Assembly (NCBI GenBank): GCA_937998875.1
Contig: CALLBO010000003.1
Coordinates: 1-64,000 of the forward strand
Origin: an uncultured Granulosicoccaceae bacterium
GTDB lineage: Bacteria > Pseudomonadota > Gammaproteobacteria > Granulosicoccales > Granulosicoccaceae
Length of the DNA stretch: 64,000 nucleotides
Direction: 5' to 3'
The position numbers and the translations under genes were made by a program. The notes beneath the pieces were generated by a model. That model was not told the DNA's origin. It saw nothing but the letters and a program-made list of their open reading frames with translations, and ran no database searches. This document shows positions 59,099 through 64,000 of this stretch, piece by piece. The stretch's first letter is position 1. Every line of letters starts with the position of its first letter.

Positions 59099-60325
59099 TT
59101 AGTTTTGTCCGGGAAGTTTCCAGAGTCCGGCCCGGGCACCTTCGGTAAGCGCCAATACAATATGATAAAGCAATCGGCTGAGTGCCTCTGGCCATATAGG
59201 TTTGCCGGTATTGTCCAGTTGATTCACAAATGCCGGTTGATTTGCAAAGTACTTACGAAAAACAAGCAACATCAATTGCTGCGCGCTGATTGCATGATCT
59301 GTATGGTCTTTTCTGATGGCATAGGTCTTAATTGCTTCTGTCTGTGGCCAGAGTAGGAAATTGTCTTCCCGCCAGCTGGTATCGGCTGCTACAGCATCAA
59401 ACGTGGCACCTTGCATAACGCCGCTTGAAGCAAAGCCATATTTGTCTGCAAACGCCAGTAAGGCATCTGCGGTGCCGCATACCTGCGTGTCTCCACCGAG
59501 TTCAGCTTCACGATAAAGTAGCCAGGCCCATTCGCATTGATGCCCTATTTCACGTCGCTGACCGTTTCGTCCGGCAAGCGATTTTAAATTGGGGGCAATG
59601 AACTCGATGAGTGTGCCAGTGGCTTGATCGTAAAAATACTCAAGTCCTTTCATTCTCATTTGCTTAGCACGTTCAAGCCAGGCCGGACACCCGGTCATCT
59701 CATATACCTGAAGTGCGGCTTCATAGAGATGCATGTGCGGGTTTTGAGCTCGCCACGGAGCGTCTGGATGTTGTGGGTCTTTAAGCCCGTCATGTTCGAG
59801 TAGCAGGTCGGTGGCAGGGTCAGTAAGATTGTTCGCGATAGATAGCCAGCAAGCTTCAAGTTCGGCATCTATGTTGACTTCCGGATTTAGTTTTCCCCAG
59901 GTAGAAAGCCCCAGCAGTACAAAGCTCTGATCATAACTCAGAGCCAGATCGTCATCTTTGTTACCGGTAGGCTGTTTAGTACCATTACGAGCGCGACTGT
60001 AAATGCCAGGTGTTTTTCGAAACGAGGGTAGTGTGTCGCGTGCAACCCGTGCGGCCCTATGAAAAACAGTACTCCCGGTTATTAGAGCCAGATGTGAGAA
60101 CGTGAAAAGCAACCGTGCCTGGGCTAGTACAGTTCTTCTGTCTTTTTGTAACGGCTTTGCTTTATCGTCTAGTAGGTCGTAAAAACCAAATCCTTCAGGA
60201 TCTTGAGCGCGTTCAATCCATTGAGGTAAGAAAGATTGATGGAACCAGTCTACCCACTCTTGTAGTTGTGCGTCTTCAGCTGGTTGGGGTGTTGCAATTG
60301 ATTGTATTGATGAATGGGTATTCAA
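59099..60325 (-). CDS. AGE-family sugar epimerase/isomerase
   Basis: 'RTVLAQARLLFTFSHLA', 'NPHMHLYEAALQVYEMTG', 'EIGHQCEWAWLLYREAE', 'LWPQTEAIKTYA'. Confidence 0.9.
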   Translation of the reverse strand: MNTHSSIQSIATPQPAEDAQLQEWVDWFHQSFLPQWIERAQDPEGFGFYDLLDDKAKPLQKDRRTVLAQARLLFTFSHLALITGSTVFHRAARVARDTLPSFRKTPGIYSRARNGTKQPTGNKDDDLALSYDQSFVLLGLSTWGKLNPEVNIDAELEACWLSIANNLTDPATDLLLEHDGLKDPQHPDAPWRAQNPHMHLYEAALQVYEMTGCPAWLERAKQMRMKGLEYFYDQATGTLIEFIAPNLKSLAGRNGQRREIGHQCEWAWLLYREAELGGDTQVCGTADALLAFADKYGFASSGVMQGATFDAVAADTSWREDNFLLWPQTEAIKTYAIRKDHTDHAISAQQLMLLVFRKYFANQPAFVNQLDNTGKPIWPEALSRLLYHIVLALTEGARAGLWKLPGQN

Positions 60326-61029
60326 ATTTCAGTAAGTACCTCGGTGTCTTCAAAGTAGTCTGGGTAGGTTGCAACCACTTGTGGTAAATCATTTTTTATT
60401 TCCCGTAAGTGTGTACGCATAGCCCTGTCAGCGCTTTTTGCGCTGCCTTTTCTAATTGCTTCAACGATTGCTGCGTGTTGAGTAATAAGTTTTCCCGGTG
60501 AGAACTCTCTGGCACTGATGTTCCTGACGCGTGTCATTGGCAGGTTGAGACCTTCCAGGTAGTCGGATACTTCGGGTGCCTTTGCATAATTCGCTAATGA
60601 TTGATGAAATGACTCATCGAGGCGCATGAACTCAGCTGGTGCTGAAGCCTCTGCTACTTTTTTCTGTAGCTCTATGTGCGATGTAAGGTCGATGATCATG
60701 TCAGGTGTCGCATTATCTACAACCTTGCGGACGAGGTCTGCCTCAACTGCCTCACGAATGAATCGTGCGGTAAGTGCAGCTGATACTGAAATACGTTTTA
60801 TGAAAGTACCGCGCTGCGGGCGAATGCTAACCAGATTTTCTTCCGCCAGCTTTATAAATGCTTCACGAACCGGTTGGCGTGATACTTCATAGCTTGCGGC
60901 AATTTCTGTCTCTGAAATGCGTTGGCCGGGAGCGAGTTCGCAGGAAACTATCCGGTCACGCAGTCTTTTATGCAACTGAGGGGAGACGGCATTCTCGACA
61001 GATAATGGTATGAGGGTGGCTGGGCTCAT
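60322..61029 (-). CDS. GntR (FCD-domain) transcriptional regulator
   Basis: 'RLRDRIVSCELAPGQRISETEIAASYEVSRQPVREAFIKLAEENLVSIRPQRGTFI'. Confidence 0.92.
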   Translation of the reverse strand: MSPATLIPLSVENAVSPQLHKRLRDRIVSCELAPGQRISETEIAASYEVSRQPVREAFIKLAEENLVSIRPQRGTFIKRISVSAALTARFIREAVEADLVRKVVDNATPDMIIDLTSHIELQKKVAEASAPAEFMRLDESFHQSLANYAKAPEVSDYLEGLNLPMTRVRNISAREFSPGKLITQHAAIVEAIRKGSAKSADRAMRTHLREIKNDLPQVVATYPDYFEDTEVLTEI

Positions 61030-61138
61030 AGGCAGATTTCACGAAGGCTGTAGGAGTTATAGCGTCGACAGGTCAGTGTTGTCAACTAGTATGGAAGCAT
61101 GGTAGATTATTTCCATTGAAGAGGAGGAATGTATAAGA

Positions 61139-62356
61139 ATGCAGCAGACGTGGCGTTGGTTCGGGCCGAACGACGCGGTTTCAATTGATGAGTTGTTGCA
61201 GGCGGGAGTGCAGGGCGTCGTCACAGCGTTGCACCATGTGCCGCCAGGCGAAGTCTGGGCAATGGAACAGATTGGTCAGCGGCAGCTTGAGGTTGCGCGT
61301 ATGGCTGATGGGTCTCGATCAAATCTTGCCTGGGTGGTCGTTGAAAGTCTGCCGGTTTCTGAAGATATCAAACGGCAAAGTGGGGATTGGAAACAGCATA
61401 TTGAAAACTACCGTCAAAGCCTGACTCACCTGCATACCGCAGGTATAGAGGTAGTCTGCTACAACTTCATGCCGGTACTCGACTGGACGCGTACCGATTT
61501 AGCGTACCGACTGCAAAGCGGTGCAACCTGCATGCGTTTTGATTATACGGACTTCGCTGTGTTTGATATTAGTCTGCTTAAACGCGATGGTGCTGCTGCA
61601 GATTTTCCCGAAGAAATTGTCGAATCAGCCGCTGTGCGTTTTGCAGGTATGTCTGATTCAACTAAGGCAGCGCTGCTGGATAATCTTGTTTGTGGATTAC
61701 CCGGGACAGATATCACGCTGTCTTTAGAAGATGTGCGTTCGCACTTGACTGCCTATAACAACATCTCCGCTGATCAATTGCGGGCCAATCTAATAGATTT
61801 TCTGGCGGAGGTTGCACCTCATGCTGAATCTCTTGGAATGAGGTTATGCTGTCACCCGGATGATCCGCCATATCCGTTGATGGGTTTGCCCAGAATCATG
61901 TCAACTGAAAGTCACTACCAACAAGTTCTGGACGCTGTCGACATCAACTCAAACGGTGTGACGCTTTGTTCTGGCTCTCTGGGGGCACGCTCCGACAACG
62001 ATTTGCCGGGCATGATGCAACGTCTCGGTGAGCGTGTGCATTTTCTTCACCTGCGTAACGTACAGCGTGAAAGCGATGCGTTGTTTGGTAGCTTCCATGA
62101 GTCTGAGCATCTTCAAGGTGGCACAGATATGGTCGCGTTGATTGCGGCGGTGCTTGAGGAAGAACACAAACGTAAGCTGACAGGTAGGTCTGATATCTCG
62201 ATTCCGTACAGACCGGATCATGGACAGAACATTCTCGATGATCACAATCGTACTGCTCAACCTGGATATCCTGCGATTGGCAGGTTAAAAGGCCTTGCGG
62301 AGTTACGTGGAATAGAAGCAACACTTAGTCATCCGGCTCACGGTGCTTTGAGCTGA
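61139..62356 (+). CDS. uxuA: Mannonate dehydratase
   Basis: 'TWRWFGPNDAVSIDELLQAGVQGVVTALHHVPPGEVW', 'LCCHPDDPPYPLMGLPRI'. Confidence 0.95.
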   Translation: MQQTWRWFGPNDAVSIDELLQAGVQGVVTALHHVPPGEVWAMEQIGQRQLEVARMADGSRSNLAWVVVESLPVSEDIKRQSGDWKQHIENYRQSLTHLHTAGIEVVCYNFMPVLDWTRTDLAYRLQSGATCMRFDYTDFAVFDISLLKRDGAAADFPEEIVESAAVRFAGMSDSTKAALLDNLVCGLPGTDITLSLEDVRSHLTAYNNISADQLRANLIDFLAEVAPHAESLGMRLCCHPDDPPYPLMGLPRIMSTESHYQQVLDAVDINSNGVTLCSGSLGARSDNDLPGMMQRLGERVHFLHLRNVQRESDALFGSFHESEHLQGGTDMVALIAAVLEEEHKRKLTGRSDISIPYRPDHGQNILDDHNRTAQPGYPAIGRLKGLAELRGIEATLSHPAHGALS

Positions 62357-63915
62357 TGTGTGCTCGATTGACATCGATAGACGGGGTAAGCAGTTCGGTG
62401 CGGCGACCCGGTTATCTACCCGAAGAACATGGTATTGGCATTGTTCATATCGGAGTGGGGTCTTTTCATCGTGCGCATCAGGCGGTGTTTACAGATGATG
62501 CATTGGCTCAACACGGCGGTGACTGGCGAATTGCCGGTGTTAGTTTGCGTTCAAAAGAGATTGCTTCCGCGCTGAACACCCAAAACGGTTTATACACAGT
62601 GATCGAGAAGGGCCATGTGAACAGTGCGGCAGATAGTACAGCAAGAATTATTGCGGCAATTGATCATGTCATTGCTGCAGACACTGAAGCTACATTGTCA
62701 ATGCTGTGCGATCCCGGGGTGCGCATTGTGACACTCACTGTGACGGAAGCCGGTTACGGAATTGATCGCGAAAGCCGATTGCCGGATAGGAGCAATTCGT
62801 TGATAGTGGCAGATCTTGCTAATCCCGCAAATGCAGTGGGAGTATTAGGCTTGCTTGTCGAATCTATTTATCGTCGTCGTGAATCAGGGATCGAGCCTTT
62901 TACGATAGTGTCGTGCGACAACCTGCCTGCTAACGGAGAATTTCTGCGCGACGGTGTCGTCGGGTTTTCACGCTCTGCCTATAACGATGAGCTGGCAAAC
63001 TGGATCAAAGACACAGTGGCGTTCCCGAATTCGATGGTTGATCGAATTACACCTGCGCCTACCATTGAAACTTACAAAGACGCGGAAAGACTGACTGGCT
63101 GCGAAGATAAGGCTGCGGTTGAAACAGAGCCTTTTATTCAATGGATTATTGAAGATACTTTTCCTTCAGGCAGACCCAAGTGGGAGGCCGGTGGGGCGGT
63201 CTTCGTTGACGATGTAGCGCAGTACGAGCGTATGAAGCTAACGATGCTGAACGGGACTCACTCTATGTTGGCTTATAGCGGGTATTTGAGCGGCAGCGCC
63301 TGCGTACGCGATGTAATGCAAGATGAACATCTTTCCAGGCTGGTCCAAAGGCACTTGCAAGCCGCAGCAGAACTGTTGCAACCGGTACCGGGTGTAGACT
63401 ATGGCGAATACGCATCGGCTCTGACTGATAGGTTTTCCAACCCTTCTATCGCCCATCAGACCTTTCAGATTGCGAGCGATGGTACTGAAAAGCTGCCGCA
63501 ACGCATATTTCAACCAGCCATCAAAGCCCTGAACGCAAATACAGACATCAGACCATTTGCATATGCCGCCGCCATGTGGATGCGCTTTTGTCTGCAGAGA
63601 CTGGACGACGGTACAACTTATGACTTGAATGATCCTCGTGCTAATGAAATCTCGCAAGCAGTGAAAGGTGTTGGGCAAGATGGATTTTCGCTGGCTGATG
63701 CCATTCATGCGTTGCCTGACTTTATTCCTCATGAGTTGAGTGAGAGTAGACCGTGGCGCGAGTGTGTTGCGGAGGTTCTGACTTTCTCGCTATGTGAGGG
63801 ATGTGTTGCCGCTGTAACACGTGAAGCCACGATGTATGCTGCAATGAGAAACACCACTGTAGGCGAGATACCCTTAGGTGACACAGAGCCTGTTCAAGCG
63901 AGATTGAGGAGTTAG
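62356..63915 (+). CDS. uxuB: Mannitol dehydrogenase family protein, fructuronate reductase-like
   Basis: 'GIVHIGVGSFHRAHQAVFTDD', 'SCDNLPANGEFLRDGVVGF', 'MKLTMLNGTHSMLAYSGYL'; coupled to uxuA. Confidence 0.9.
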   Translation: MCARLTSIDGVSSSVRRPGYLPEEHGIGIVHIGVGSFHRAHQAVFTDDALAQHGGDWRIAGVSLRSKEIASALNTQNGLYTVIEKGHVNSAADSTARIIAAIDHVIAADTEATLSMLCDPGVRIVTLTVTEAGYGIDRESRLPDRSNSLIVADLANPANAVGVLGLLVESIYRRRESGIEPFTIVSCDNLPANGEFLRDGVVGFSRSAYNDELANWIKDTVAFPNSMVDRITPAPTIETYKDAERLTGCEDKAAVETEPFIQWIIEDTFPSGRPKWEAGGAVFVDDVAQYERMKLTMLNGTHSMLAYSGYLSGSACVRDVMQDEHLSRLVQRHLQAAAELLQPVPGVDYGEYASALTDRFSNPSIAHQTFQIASDGTEKLPQRIFQPAIKALNANTDIRPFAYAAAMWMRFCLQRLDDGTTYDLNDPRANEISQAVKGVGQDGFSLADAIHALPDFIPHELSESRPWRECVAEVLTFSLCEGCVAAVTREATMYAAMRNTTVGEIPLGDTEPVQARLRS

Positions 63916-63921
63916 CTGTTG

Positions 63922-64000
63922 ATGCAAAATACAACTGCCCGGTTGGTGACGGGGCTGGATAAATTACAGCCGGGAATTTTCAGTTTGTACCGCAGTACGG
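63922..64000 (+). CDS. 5' end of a truncated gene, unidentified
   Basis: Open frame MQNTTARLVTGLDKLQPGIFSLYRST running off the window end. Confidence 0.35.
   Translation, partial: MQNTTARLVTGLDKLQPGIFSLYRST

Noticed and set aside
1-64000. Phage, CRISPR-Cas, toxin-antitoxin, restriction or other defence islands
   Set aside because: No phage structural, integrase, Cas, RM or classical TA proteins were recognised; accessory content is IS elements, repeats and metabolic genes.

Overview
Bacterial chromosomal window, probably a marine gammaproteobacterium (inference from gene content). It is almost fully coding. Three blocks stand out. (1) About 1-17 kb is an accessory/intergenic-rich region. 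It holds three IS1182-type insertion sequences, two of them abutted head-to-head through a perfect 76-bp palindrome. It also holds a dispersed intergenic repeat, gene remnants, and a small CDGSH-glutamate synthase / glutathionyl-hydroquinone reductase / hemerythrin operon. (2) About 17-49 kb is a large sugar / sulfate-ester catabolic island. It contains an NMT1/SsuA-type ABC importer with two different permeases, a sugar-type ABC importer, three sulfatases without signal peptides (one has lost essentially all its catalytic motifs), a formylglycine-generating enzyme, FucU, PfkB kinases, DeoC, aldo/keto reductases, Gfo/Idh/MocA, and an sgc-like BtpA-M42-FGGY-SIS module. (3) About 53-64 kb is a uronate-type locus (sugar ABC importer, AGE epimerase, GntR, UxuA, UxuB). 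The main candidates for something undescribed are the cytosolic sulfatase + FGE + pseudo-sulfatase system, two distant proteins sharing a Cys-bracketed 'DGWGW' repeat, and several MITE-like or palindromic repeats. No CRISPR array, tRNA, rRNA, prophage or recognisable defence system was found. All family assignments are by reading the sequence; no database search was run.
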